A DNA stretch of 64,000 nucleotides. Source: Betaproteobacteria bacterium HGW-Betaproteobacteria-7 (lineage in GTDB: Bacteria > Pseudomonadota > Gammaproteobacteria > Burkholderiales > Rhodocyclaceae). The stretch covers positions 62,001-126,000 of the forward strand of contig PHCE01000009.1 in the NCBI GenBank assembly GCA_002840765.1, in the 5' to 3' direction. Both the position numbers and the translations under genes were made by a program. The notes below the pieces were generated by a model. The model was not told the DNA's origin. It saw only the letters and a program-made list of their open reading frames with translations, and did not search any database. Below are positions 45,131-54,091 of the stretch, piece by piece (the first letter of the stretch is position 1; each line of letters begins with the position of its first letter).

Positions 45131-45743
45131 TTCTGGCGGATTTGCTTGCCGATGGCTTCGCAGCTTCACGCTTGCCAGCGGTCTGCCGTTGGTCCTCCTG
45201 GGGGCTCTGTTACCAGCCGATGGCTGGGCGCGGGAGTGGTTGCCGCTGCAGAACGACGGCATTCATGATCCGCGCTCCCGCGGCCTGAAAATCCTCCAGC
45301 AGCCAGGCGAGGCCTTGCAGAACCTGGCGCCCGATCATGCCGGCAACATGGTGCGCTGGGTGCAATCGCTCGACAAGGGCGAGATACGTCCGCGTGAACG
45401 TCTTTATCCACAGACCGAGATACGCAAGCTCGATCTCGACATCATCATGGATGTCAAAGGCGGTATGCCGGCCGTACGCTTTCCGCACCGGCCGCACACC
45501 GAGTGGCTTGATTGCGTCAATTGCCATGACGGTCTGTTCGCCGAGAAGATCGGTGGCACCAAGATTTCCATGTACAAGATATTGCAGGGTGAGCAATGCG
45601 GCGTCTGTCATGGCGCGGTCGCCTTTCCGCTGACCGAGTGCGGGCGGTGCCACAGCATTCCCAGGCCAGGCGCCAGCAAGCCTGAAATTCCTCCGGGGAT
45701 TGATCCGCGTATTCATCTCCCGCCAGGGAAGGTCGGTAAATGA
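45105..45743 (+). CDS. Triheme c7-type cytochrome, periplasmic
   Basis: A 212-residue precursor with a signal peptide (FTLASGLPLVLLGALLPADG). Three CxxCH motifs lie in the last third (DCVNCHD, QCGVCHG, ECGRCHS), preceded by FPHRPHTEWL. The pre-heme region (NDGIHDPRS, MVRWVQSLDKGEI, LDLDIIMDVKGGMP) matches the cytochromes at 27355 and 43168. ATG 45105 lies inside the preceding gene, and its stop overlaps the next start as ATGA, so the three cistrons are coupled. Confidence 0.9.
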   Translation: MRVFTSLADSGGFACRWLRSFTLASGLPLVLLGALLPADGWAREWLPLQNDGIHDPRSRGLKILQQPGEALQNLAPDHAGNMVRWVQSLDKGEIRPRERLYPQTEIRKLDLDIIMDVKGGMPAVRFPHRPHTEWLDCVNCHDGLFAEKIGGTKISMYKILQGEQCGVCHGAVAFPLTECGRCHSIPRPGASKPEIPPGIDPRIHLPPGKVGK

Positions 45744-46138
45744 CCCGCCGTCCGCGCCTTGGGCAGTCGGTCGTGGCGATCCTCCTGGCAGCGTTGCTGA
45801 TGTTGGTCGCCATGCCCGACAGCCGGGCCGAGTATGCCGATGTGGTGATCAATCGCCAGTCGGAGAAAAACGGTATGCGGCCGGTCATCTTTCCTCACTG
45901 GTTTCATCGCATCCGTTTTCGCTGCAAGGTATGCCATGCCGAACTGGGATTCAAGATGCGGGCGGGCAGCAACCCGATCACGATGACCGATATCATTGAC
46001 GGCAAGTTCTGTGGTGCCTGCCATAACAACGATATTGCCTGGGCTCCCGAGAACTGCGACCTCTGCCATTCGGGCAAACCCGGCCTGTCAACCGGGATTT
46101 TTGGCGGGCACGAGACTTCCGGTCCCGGTCGCTGGTAA
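45740..46138 (+). CDS. Triheme c7-type periplasmic cytochrome
   Basis: A 132-residue precursor (signal SVVAILLAALLMLVAMPDSRA) with CKVCHAELG, CGACHNND and CDLCHSG after FPHWFHRIRF. It is a close paralogue of the protein at 42737, with the same YADVVIN start to the mature chain. It overlaps the previous cytochrome gene by four bases. Two such small carriers in one operon suggest a shared periplasmic pool or distinct partners. Confidence 0.9.
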   Translation: MTRRPRLGQSVVAILLAALLMLVAMPDSRAEYADVVINRQSEKNGMRPVIFPHWFHRIRFRCKVCHAELGFKMRAGSNPITMTDIIDGKFCGACHNNDIAWAPENCDLCHSGKPGLSTGIFGGHETSGPGRW

Positions 46139-46147
46139 GGAGACGAT

Positions 46148-47089
46148 ATGAGCGGATGGAACGAATCGCGCCGTACCTGGCTCCGTGGCCTTGCCATGGC
46201 GCCCTTGCTGCCCCTGCTGCCGACCAGGTCAACTGCCGCTGAACCACGCTCCTTGCAACCCGGGCGGGTGTGGAATGGCGGTCGTATCGTTCAGCGCCCC
46301 AATGCGGCGGGATTCCCGGATCCGGGAATGGGCGGCATCGGGCCGATCACCCTTTTCGTTTTTCCGGTGGCGGTCGCGGTCGCGCCGACCGGCGACATCT
46401 ACCTGGCAGATGCCGGGCTGGGCGCAATTTTCCGGATCGATCCCATGCTCGAAACCATGCGGGCGATCAGCGGCATTCGCGCCAGTCAGCAAACACGCCT
46501 GGCGGTCACCGCCGACGGCTCGCTTGTCGTTGCCAGTGGCAGTGCCGCGCCGCTGGTGCGCATTGATCGAAGTGGGCGGCTGGTCCAGTTCATCAATCAA
46601 CTGCCGGGAGCCGGGACTTATTACGACGAGATTGCCGTCGATCAGGCCAGTGGTCGCTACTACGGCCTGGACAAGGTACAGCGTCGACTCGAAGAAGTGA
46701 TGCCGCATGGTCATGGTGGGGTGCTGCTGCCGCAGCAAGCGGTGCCCGAACTGCCCTCAGCCATGGCCATGGCTGAGGGGCGTATTTACCTCGCCGGGCG
46801 CGCCTGCCAGTGCATTGTCGCCGTGGATACTTTCGGCGGTCGCGACGTCGAAGTGATCGCCGATGAGGCCGGCCAGTCCATCGGGCTGGCTGCCGGCGAC
46901 GGCTGGCTGGCCGCGCTCGATGGCCGGGAGCGCGTGCTGCGTGTATGGCGTGGGGGCGCCCTGGTCGCCGAAAGCGAATTTGCCGGCCTTGGACTGATCG
47001 ACCCGCGCGGCCTGGCCATTGCCCAGCAGACCCTCTACGTCGCCGATGGCGCCAGTCGTCGTCTGCTCAGTTTTCGTCTGCGCGCATGA
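46148..47089 (+). CDS. NHL/beta-propeller protein with Tat-type signal
   Basis: A 313-residue protein whose N-terminus (ESRRTWLRGLAMAPLLPLLP) looks like a twin-arginine signal, unlike the two other NHL proteins here, which are lipoproteins. Propeller repeats include PTGDIYLADAGLGAIFRID, DGSLVVASGS and QTLYVADGASRRLLSF. Tat export would imply folding before export, perhaps with a cofactor, but no cofactor motif was recognised. GGAG upstream supports ATG 46148. Its stop overlaps the next start as ATGA. Confidence 0.82.
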   Translation: MSGWNESRRTWLRGLAMAPLLPLLPTRSTAAEPRSLQPGRVWNGGRIVQRPNAAGFPDPGMGGIGPITLFVFPVAVAVAPTGDIYLADAGLGAIFRIDPMLETMRAISGIRASQQTRLAVTADGSLVVASGSAAPLVRIDRSGRLVQFINQLPGAGTYYDEIAVDQASGRYYGLDKVQRRLEEVMPHGHGGVLLPQQAVPELPSAMAMAEGRIYLAGRACQCIVAVDTFGGRDVEVIADEAGQSIGLAAGDGWLAALDGRERVLRVWRGGALVAESEFAGLGLIDPRGLAIAQQTLYVADGASRRLLSFRLRA

Positions 47090-48168
47090 GGTGGCCCGCC
47101 ATCCTGCTGCTCGTCTGCGGCCTTGCCGGTTGCGCCAGCGAACCGCTGGTCTTGCGTCTCGACCCCGGTTATCAAACGACCGGGCAGCGACTGTACTTTC
47201 CACCCATCAGCGACGAGGAAGTGCCTCGCTATGTCTATGTCGGCGAACTGACCGGCGAGCAGAACTTCGTCGAAGCCGAAGGCAAGAAGAAAAATCGTTT
47301 CATCGAGGCGCTCAAATGGCTGGCCGGCGTATTTGATCGGCCTAATCCGGTCGTTCTGCAACGTCCCCAATCCGGGGTGGTCGATGACAATGGCCGAATA
47401 CTGGTTACCGACGTCAGTCGCTCGGCCGTGTTTGTCTTCGATCCCGCCAAGGGGGTACTCGACGTCTGGGAGTTCGCCCAGGGCTTTCGGCGGTTTATTG
47501 CCCCGACCGGTATTGCCCTTGGTCCGGCCGGTGGCGTTTTCGTGGCCGATGCCGATCTACGCCAGGTGTACCTGCTGGATGCCGAGGGCAAGGGGACGCT
47601 GGTGATCGATAGCGACCAGCTTGCCCGGCCGACCGGGCTGGCCTGGGATGCCGGCGACGGACTGCTTTACGTCTCGGATACGCAGGCCCACCAGATCAAG
47701 GTTTTCGACGCGACAGGACGCTTGTTGCGCAGTATCGGCCGGCGCGGCGAAGGGCCGGGTGAATTCAATTTTCCGACTTATCTGAGTCTGGCCGGTGATC
47801 GCCTGATTGTTTCTGACACGATGAACGCCAGGGTTCAGCTGCTGCCCGTGGACGGCAACGGTGAGCCGAAGATTCTCGGTGAGCGGGGTACCCGTCTGGG
47901 CAACTTTGTCCGCCCCAAGGGGGTGGCGGCCGACTCGGAGAACAACATCTACGTCATCGAATCGTATTACGACCATTTGCTGATCTTCGACGAACAGGCG
48001 CGTTTTCTGCTTCCAATCGGTGGGGCAGGCAAGGAGGCAGGGGCTTTCTATCTGCCGTCAGGAGTCTGGGTTGATCGGGGAAATCGGGTGTTTGTGGCGG
48101 ATACGTTCAATGGTCGGATTGCAGTCTTTCAGTTTCTCGGCGGGGGCGTAGAAAATGGCCGCGAGTAG
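47086..48168 (+). CDS. NHL-repeat lipoprotein
   Basis: A 360-residue lipoprotein with lipobox GLAGCAS. NHL repeats are clear: DNGRILVTDVSRSAVFVFD, PAGGVFVADADLRQVYLLD, LLYVSDTQAHQIKVFD, ENNIYVIESYYDHLLIFD and RGNRVFVADTFNGRIAVF. The domain order and the PPxxDEExPRYVY start resemble the NHL lipoprotein at 36963, so the two are probably paralogues. It sits between a Tat-type propeller and the 11-heme gene and overlaps both. Confidence 0.9.
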   Translation: MRWPAILLLVCGLAGCASEPLVLRLDPGYQTTGQRLYFPPISDEEVPRYVYVGELTGEQNFVEAEGKKKNRFIEALKWLAGVFDRPNPVVLQRPQSGVVDDNGRILVTDVSRSAVFVFDPAKGVLDVWEFAQGFRRFIAPTGIALGPAGGVFVADADLRQVYLLDAEGKGTLVIDSDQLARPTGLAWDAGDGLLYVSDTQAHQIKVFDATGRLLRSIGRRGEGPGEFNFPTYLSLAGDRLIVSDTMNARVQLLPVDGNGEPKILGERGTRLGNFVRPKGVAADSENNIYVIESYYDHLLIFDEQARFLLPIGGAGKEAGAFYLPSGVWVDRGNRVFVADTFNGRIAVFQFLGGGVENGRE

Positions 48169-50836
48169 CCTGCGTCCTTGGCGGCTGAGGCTATGGCAGT
48201 TGGCCGGCCTGAGCTTCTTCATCGTCTTCATCAGCCTGCGCTACGGCCTGGAGCCGGTGCAGGCGGCCCGCGTCTCCGATATCCGCGGCACCAAGCACAA
48301 CCTGTCGGCGGCGACCGACGGCTCCGCCTACAGCCATCCGACGGCCGGTCCCGGCACGACGGTGCCGACGCGCAACATCAAGGCCAACACCGAAACCCAG
48401 CTCTGCGTCTTCTGCCACACGCCGCATGGCGCGGCGACCAGTGCCACGCCGCTGTGGAACCGCAAGCTGGCCGGCGACGGCTATACGCAAAGCTATGTGC
48501 TGTATGACTCCAACACCCTCGACGCCAAGCAGGTGCAGGGCTCGCTCGAACAGCCGGGCGGCAGTTCCAAGCTCTGTCTGTCCTGCCATGACGGCACTGT
48601 GGCCGTCGGCAACGTCAACGTGCTCAACGGCACCAGCCCGACGAACAATCCGCAGGCGAACAGCACCATCGCTACCACCGGCGGCCCGAACATGCCGGTC
48701 GGCTCGGGAGCGCTGACCGGTTTCACGCGCAATCTTGGCACCAATCTGAGCAACGACCACCCGATTTCCGTTTCCTATAACGAAGCTTTGGTCTTCCGCG
48801 ACGGCGAATTACGTTCGCCGACCGCCAATCCGACGCTCGTTGGCGTGCGCAGCCCGGGCAACAAGCCCAAGCTGAAGCTGGAGAACACCGGCACACCCGG
48901 TGATAACCAGGCCCAGGTGCAGTGCGCCACCTGCCACGACCCGCATATCCGCGAAACCGACGCCAGCAAGGGCAACCAGAAGTTCCTGCGACTCAACCGC
49001 TTCCAGGAGAAGCAGCACTCGGTAGCGCCGGCCGCCTTCGATCCGGCCGACAACACCGGCGATATCATCTGCCTGGGCTGCCACGACAAGGGCGGGGCTT
49101 CCTGGTTGTTCTCCGCCCATGCCCATCCGGATGTTGCCGACGAGACCTACAAGGCGACGGCCACCACCCAGCGCGAGTTCCCCACCAACCTGCCGGTTTG
49201 GAAGGCGGCCTGCCTGAACTGCCACGACACGCATACCGTGCAGGGCGCCCGCCGCCTGCTGCGCGAAGGCACTGACAGTGCCTCGTCGCCGAAGTCCGGC
49301 GGCGATCCGGCGCTCGAACAGGTCTGCTACCAGTGCCACACGACGACGGCAGCCAGCGTCGTTACCACGGTCAGCGGCGGCGCCCCCGACATCAAATCGG
49401 ATTTCGACCTGGCCCGCCGCATGCCGATCACCGTCGGCTCGCCGGAAGTGCACGATCCGAGCAGCACGGCGAACCTGACTGCCTTCAATCTCGACTGCAG
49501 CCAGGCCGGCACGCAGTGCGGCAAGGATCTGATCGAATCGCGAGAAAACCTCGGTCTGAACAACCTGAGCAACCGCCACGCCGAATGCACCGACTGTCAC
49601 AACCCGCACCGCGTCATCCGTTCACGCAATGGCCTGCCCGGCGCGTTGACCGCGGCCAACACGCAGACGACGATGCAGAACGGCGCCAGCGGCGGTGTGC
49701 ATGATCACCGCGATGTTGCCATGACCCACACCAACATCATCTCCGGCGTGCTGCGCGGTGCCTGGGGCGTCGAGCCGACCTACGGCTCGGCCAGTTTCCA
49801 CGCCCTGCCGACCGGCTATGACATCAAGCGCGGCGATCCGGGCAGCAATACGGCGACCGATGCGGGTCAGCCCTACGTCACCCGCGAATACCAGATCTGC
49901 CTGAAGTGTCACTCCGACTTCGGCTATTCCGACAACAACCAGCATGCCCTCAGTGGCGGCAACCGTCCGTTGCTCGGCGCGCCCGGCACGCCGAGCGGTA
50001 CCAACGGCCTGACCATGTATACCAACCAGGCCAAGGAATTCCAGTCGCCGGCCGGGCATGCCGGGGGGTCCAGCGGTAAGACGGTGGGTGCGGACGGCGG
50101 TGCCGGCAGTGCCTACGCCAACAATAATCACCGTTCCTGGCATCCGGTAATGGCACCGACCGGGCGCAACAGTACCGCGCGCAATCTCGATGGGGCCGTA
50201 ACCAGCGCCTGGCGGACGCCATGGAGCAATGCCGTGGGTACGCAGACCATGTACTGCACCGACTGCCACGGCTCGAACGTCACTTCCGGCACCTCGGTGA
50301 TCCCCGAGACCGGCAAGCCCTGGGGGCCGCACGGTTCGACCAACAACTTCCTGCTCAAGGGGGCATGGACCAGCGAGTCCAACCAGAGCACCTCCTTCTG
50401 CGTCAAATGCCATAGTCCGACCAGCGCCACCGGCTTCCATGACAACGGTGACAAGGACAACCTGCACGTTTATCACAACACCAAGGTGCCCGGCCTGGAA
50501 TGCACCTGGTGTCATGTGGCGGTACCACACGGCTGGAAGAACCGCTCGTTCCTGGTCAATCTGAATGACGTCGGCGAGGAGGCGGGTTTCGCCGCCGGTT
50601 CCAGTCTTGAGGTCGCCTTCAACGGCAATTCGGGCAACTACACACGCGAACCGTATTACCTGGAAGCCAAGTTGAAGATTCGCACCTTTGCCACGCCGGG
50701 GAACTGGACTGCCGGCAACTGCGGCTCGGCCGGCAAGACGGGTGCCAATCTGATAGCCAATAGTAGCGGTGGAACCAGCAACAGCACCAGTACCGGCCGA
50801 ACGTGGATGGAAAACACCTGCAATCCGCCGCCATGA
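48155..50836 (+). CDS. Undecaheme (11 CxxCH) cytochrome c, probably surface-exposed
   Basis: An 893-residue exported cytochrome (signal LAGLSFFIVFISLRYGL). Eleven CxxCH motifs were counted: CVFCH, CLSCH, CATCH, CLGCH, CLNCH, CYQCH, CTDCH, CLKCH, CTDCH, CVKCH and CTWCH. The first ~300 residues repeat the tetraheme layout of the proteins at 36218 and 38288 (IRGTKHNLS, CVFCHTPHG, CLSCHDGT, NDHPISV, CATCHDPH, CLGCHDK). No lipobox was seen. The long heme-poor C-terminal ~100 residues hold two extra cysteines. It is likely the terminal or outer-surface electron-transfer protein of the locus. It overlaps both neighbouring genes. Confidence 0.88.
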   Translation: MAASSLRPWRLRLWQLAGLSFFIVFISLRYGLEPVQAARVSDIRGTKHNLSAATDGSAYSHPTAGPGTTVPTRNIKANTETQLCVFCHTPHGAATSATPLWNRKLAGDGYTQSYVLYDSNTLDAKQVQGSLEQPGGSSKLCLSCHDGTVAVGNVNVLNGTSPTNNPQANSTIATTGGPNMPVGSGALTGFTRNLGTNLSNDHPISVSYNEALVFRDGELRSPTANPTLVGVRSPGNKPKLKLENTGTPGDNQAQVQCATCHDPHIRETDASKGNQKFLRLNRFQEKQHSVAPAAFDPADNTGDIICLGCHDKGGASWLFSAHAHPDVADETYKATATTQREFPTNLPVWKAACLNCHDTHTVQGARRLLREGTDSASSPKSGGDPALEQVCYQCHTTTAASVVTTVSGGAPDIKSDFDLARRMPITVGSPEVHDPSSTANLTAFNLDCSQAGTQCGKDLIESRENLGLNNLSNRHAECTDCHNPHRVIRSRNGLPGALTAANTQTTMQNGASGGVHDHRDVAMTHTNIISGVLRGAWGVEPTYGSASFHALPTGYDIKRGDPGSNTATDAGQPYVTREYQICLKCHSDFGYSDNNQHALSGGNRPLLGAPGTPSGTNGLTMYTNQAKEFQSPAGHAGGSSGKTVGADGGAGSAYANNNHRSWHPVMAPTGRNSTARNLDGAVTSAWRTPWSNAVGTQTMYCTDCHGSNVTSGTSVIPETGKPWGPHGSTNNFLLKGAWTSESNQSTSFCVKCHSPTSATGFHDNGDKDNLHVYHNTKVPGLECTWCHVAVPHGWKNRSFLVNLNDVGEEAGFAAGSSLEVAFNGNSGNYTREPYYLEAKLKIRTFATPGNWTAGNCGSAGKTGANLIANSSGGTSNSTSTGRTWMENTCNPPP

Positions 50837-51825
50837 TGCGCTGGCTCGGCCTGCTCGGCTCCCTGCGCCTGACCCTGGCCGGCTTCCTGTTGCTGGCCAT
50901 CGGCATTCTCGTCGCCTACTTCAACGAAACCCACACCAGCCCGTGGCTGGTGGGAGCCCTGCTGCTGCTGGCCGGCAACCTGCTCGCCGCCATCCTGACT
51001 CGGCCCTTTTTTCGCCGGCAGAAGCCGTTGCTGCTTTTCCACCTGGCCCTGCTCGCTCTCATCGTGCTGATCGCCGTCGGCCGCCTGAGTTATTTCTCCG
51101 GCCAGGCGGAAGTCCTCAGCGGCACGGAATTCGACGGCCAGTTGCGCGTCGTCGAGGAGGGTCCGTGGCATAGCCGGGGCTACGACAAACTGCGTTTCAC
51201 CAACGAGGGCTTCACTATCGCCTACGGCGAAGGCCTCTACCGCCTGCCGACGAAAAACCGGGTCAGCTGGACGGACAGCGACGGCCAGGCGCAGAGCAAG
51301 GTGATCGGCGACGACGTGGCGCTGATACTCGACGGTTACCGCTTCTACACGACGCCGAACAAAGGCTTCGCGATGGTTTTCGACTGGCTGCAGCCAGGCC
51401 AGGCGCCGGTGCGCGGTGCCGTCCTGCTGCCCAGTTATCCGGCGCGGGCGCTGGAGCAGGCCAACGAATGGCGTCTGCCGGGCAAGCCGGAGCCAGTGTG
51501 GACCATGCTGCAACTCGACGAGGAAGTGCTCAAATTCGATCAGCCCGGCCAGTTCGTGCTCCCGGCAGACTATCGGGTGGTGGTACGGCATGGCGACCAG
51601 CGCCTTGAACTGCCGCCGGTCAAGGGCGGGCAGACGGGCGACCAGCCGCGTTTCGTCGATTTCCCTGAAGGGCGCCTGGTGTATGTCGAGATGCGCTCAT
51701 GGATGGGCTACCTGGTGACCTACGATCCGACGCTGCGCTGGCTGCTGGCCGTCGCCACCCTGGCGGTGCTCGCCCTCGGCTGGCATTTTTGGCGGAAATT
51801 TGCAGCGACGCCGTGGGATGCCTGA
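50833..51825 (+). CDS. resB: ResB-like cytochrome c biogenesis protein (System II)
   Basis: A 330-residue inner-membrane protein with three N-terminal hydrophobic segments (~5-80), a periplasmic domain (~90-300) and a last helix near 305-322. This is the ResB/Ccs1 layout, although shorter than typical. ResB works with CcsA to carry heme and attach it to apocytochromes. The start overlaps the stop of the 11-heme gene (ATGA); ATG 50836 is an alternative. Linkage to multiheme genes suggests it serves them. Confidence 0.85.
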   Translation: MMRWLGLLGSLRLTLAGFLLLAIGILVAYFNETHTSPWLVGALLLLAGNLLAAILTRPFFRRQKPLLLFHLALLALIVLIAVGRLSYFSGQAEVLSGTEFDGQLRVVEEGPWHSRGYDKLRFTNEGFTIAYGEGLYRLPTKNRVSWTDSDGQAQSKVIGDDVALILDGYRFYTTPNKGFAMVFDWLQPGQAPVRGAVLLPSYPARALEQANEWRLPGKPEPVWTMLQLDEEVLKFDQPGQFVLPADYRVVVRHGDQRLELPPVKGGQTGDQPRFVDFPEGRLVYVEMRSWMGYLVTYDPTLRWLLAVATLAVLALGWHFWRKFAATPWDA

Positions 51826-51885
51826 GCTGGCATCCCAATTGCGTGCACCTTTCTCATTCATTGGAAAACCGGGCAGGAGAGGCAA

Positions 51886-52704
51886 TTGGATTTGTTCATG
51901 GAGCTGAGTGTGCTGTGGGCCGCGGTGGTCGCCTATGTGCTGGCGGGCAGCCTGGCGATTTTCGGCGTGCTGCTGAAAAAGCGCCCGGAGAAGGCAATTC
52001 TCGGCCTCATGGTGGCCGGCCTCGTGCTGCATACCGTGGCCATCGCCGTGCGCTGGGACCGGCTCGACCACGGGCCTTTCGTCACCATGTTCGAAATCCT
52101 CTCGAGCAACGTCTGGAGCCTGATGCTGGCCTTTGCCATCGCCTACTGGCGGCTACCGGCGGTGCGCCCGGTGGCGGCGCTGGTCATGCCCATCCTGTTC
52201 ACCATGATGGGCTGGTTGATGACAGTCAGCCCCGGCGAGGCGCATCTGCCGCCGACCTATCACACCGTCTGGCTGTTCATCCACATCGGTTTCGGCAAGG
52301 TCTTCCTCGGCGCCGTACTCGTTGCCGTCGGTCTTTCCGGCGTCATCCTGCTGCGCCAGACGGGCGCCGGTGGCAACTGGTTCCAGCGCTTGCCTACGGA
52401 CGAACGGCTGAGCGAGCTGGCCTACCGCTGCATGGCCATCGGCTTCGTCTTCGAGACCCTGATGCTGATCGCCGGCGCCATCTGGGCGCAGGATGCCTGG
52501 GGCCGCTACTGGGACTGGGACCCGCTGGAAACCTGGGCCTTCATCACCTGGCTGATCGTCGGCGTCTCGCTGCATGCCCGGCTGACCTTCAACCTGTCGC
52601 CCCGCCTCGGCGCCTGGCTGGTGCTCGCTGTCTTCGTCTCGGCCTTCCTGACCTTCTTCGGCGTGCCCTTCATCTCGCAGACGCCGCATCAGGGAGCCGT
52701 CTGA
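51886..52704 (+). CDS. ccsA: CcsA/ResC heme lyase, cytochrome c biogenesis (System II)
   Basis: A 272-residue membrane protein with about eight helices. The tryptophan-rich heme-binding WWD-type motif is WGRYWDWDPLETWAFITWL. Conserved histidines flank it (LVLHTVAIAVRW, LFIHIGFGK, VSLHARLTF). With ResB it forms the heme export and attachment complex. The start is TTG 51886, with AGGAGA seven bases upstream; ATG 51898 is possible. It is followed after one base by the oxidase-like gene. Confidence 0.92.
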   Translation: MDLFMELSVLWAAVVAYVLAGSLAIFGVLLKKRPEKAILGLMVAGLVLHTVAIAVRWDRLDHGPFVTMFEILSSNVWSLMLAFAIAYWRLPAVRPVAALVMPILFTMMGWLMTVSPGEAHLPPTYHTVWLFIHIGFGKVFLGAVLVAVGLSGVILLRQTGAGGNWFQRLPTDERLSELAYRCMAIGFVFETLMLIAGAIWAQDAWGRYWDWDPLETWAFITWLIVGVSLHARLTFNLSPRLGAWLVLAVFVSAFLTFFGVPFISQTPHQGAV

Positions 52705-52705
52705 G

Positions 52706-54091
52706 ATGCGGCCGGATATGGTGCTGACTTCCGCCGCGCTGACCGCCCCACAGATCTCGGCGCGCCCGCTGGCCACCGATCAGACGCTGGTTCGTTCATG
52801 GTGGCTGCTGGCGCTTCTGGCTCTTGGCGTGTCGACGCTATGCGCCGTCCTGCTCGTCGTGGCGCGCACCCCATTCCTGGGTTTCGGTGCCGAAATGTTC
52901 CGTACGGCGCTCGTCCTGCACGTTGATTTTGCCGTTGTCGTCTGGTTCCTCGCCGTTGCCGCCGGGGTATGGCTTTACGCCATCCCCGTTACCTGCTGCC
53001 AGTTGGCTCGGCTGGCACGGGCCGGTGTCTGGCTCGCCGCCAGCGGCATGCTGGCTATGTTGCTGGCGCCGATCGATAGTGTTGCCGCGCCCATCCTGGC
53101 GAACTATGTGCCAGTACTCGACAGCACACTTTTCTACCTTGGCCTTGCACTCTTTCTCGGCGGGATTGGCCTGGCGGGGCTGGCCTCTCTGGCCACTCTG
53201 GCCAGCAATGGTCTGACCATGGCCGAGGATGAAACGTTCGGCGACTGGCGCTGGGCGGTGGCCACGGCCATCATGGCTTTCTGGGCGGCCATCGCTGTCT
53301 TCATGCTTGCCTTGCAGACCAACGGCGAAGGTGCTTCGCTGGATAGTCGCTTGTGGGGGGGCGGGCATGTGCTGCAGATCGTGCATACGCTGATGCTGAT
53401 GGCTGCCTGGCTCTATCTGGGACGCCGGGCACTTGTTCTGTCAGGTCTGCGCCGGGGCTTGCTGTTGCTGCTGCTGGCCAGCGAGTTGCTGGCGGTTCTC
53501 ATCGATCTGCTGATCGTCATCCTGCATCCCGTAGATAGCCTTGCCTACCGTCAGGGGTTCACCGAGGTCATGCGCTGGGCCACCTGGCCGGCGCCGGTGG
53601 TGCTCGGCGCTTATCTGGTGTTCGGCCACCTCCGCTTGGCCAGGGCGCGCCGCTTGTCTGCGGATGAGTATTGCCTGCTGGCTTCGGTCGCGCTGTTCGT
53701 TCTGGGCTGCCTGGTCGGCGCCGCCATTCGTGCCGAAACGACTGTCGTGCCAGCGCATTATCACGGTACGGTAGGTGCCGTGACGCTTGCCTACATGCTG
53801 TGGGCGCGTCGCGGACTGCGCCGCCTGAAGGTGGCGCCACGCGGCAGCTTGTGGTGGGCGGCGCAGCCCTGGGTCTATGGTGCCGGCATTACCCTGATGG
53901 TCCTCGGACTGACCTGGGCCGGACAATTTGGCGTGCCCCGCAAGGCACCTCACGTTGATACCGTGATCGCCGATGGGGCTCATCACCTGGCGATGGGGCT
54001 GGCCGGTACCGGCGGACTTCTGGCGACTGCGGGAGCCGCTGTTTTCGTGCTCGGCTGGTTGCGTTGTCTGTGGTTGAAAAGGAGATCCTAG
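52706..54091 (+). CDS. Heme-copper-oxidase-like 12-helix membrane protein lacking the helix VII Cu ligands
   Basis: A 461-residue inner-membrane protein with about 12 helices, the subunit I layout of the heme-copper oxidase superfamily. Candidate heme ligands are His72 in helix II (LVLHVDFAVVVW) and His351/His353 in helix X (VVPAHYHGTVGAV), equivalent to the AHFH pair. Helix VI has WGGGHVLQIVHT with His221 but no following Tyr or Glu. The helix VII HH pair that completes Cu-B is missing; only a lone His274 lies near. It probably binds hemes but cannot be a normal O2 or NO reductase. It may pass electrons between quinols and the cytochromes. No subunit II was seen. Confidence 0.7.
   Translation: MRPDMVLTSAALTAPQISARPLATDQTLVRSWWLLALLALGVSTLCAVLLVVARTPFLGFGAEMFRTALVLHVDFAVVVWFLAVAAGVWLYAIPVTCCQLARLARAGVWLAASGMLAMLLAPIDSVAAPILANYVPVLDSTLFYLGLALFLGGIGLAGLASLATLASNGLTMAEDETFGDWRWAVATAIMAFWAAIAVFMLALQTNGEGASLDSRLWGGGHVLQIVHTLMLMAAWLYLGRRALVLSGLRRGLLLLLLASELLAVLIDLLIVILHPVDSLAYRQGFTEVMRWATWPAPVVLGAYLVFGHLRLARARRLSADEYCLLASVALFVLGCLVGAAIRAETTVVPAHYHGTVGAVTLAYMLWARRGLRRLKVAPRGSLWWAAQPWVYGAGITLMVLGLTWAGQFGVPRKAPHVDTVIADGAHHLAMGLAGTGGLLATAGAAVFVLGWLRCLWLKRRS

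Noticed and set aside
49498..49520. A twelfth heme site in the 11-heme protein
   Set aside because: The cysteines in DCSQAGTQCGKD are six residues apart with no following His, so they do not form CxxCH or a usual variant.
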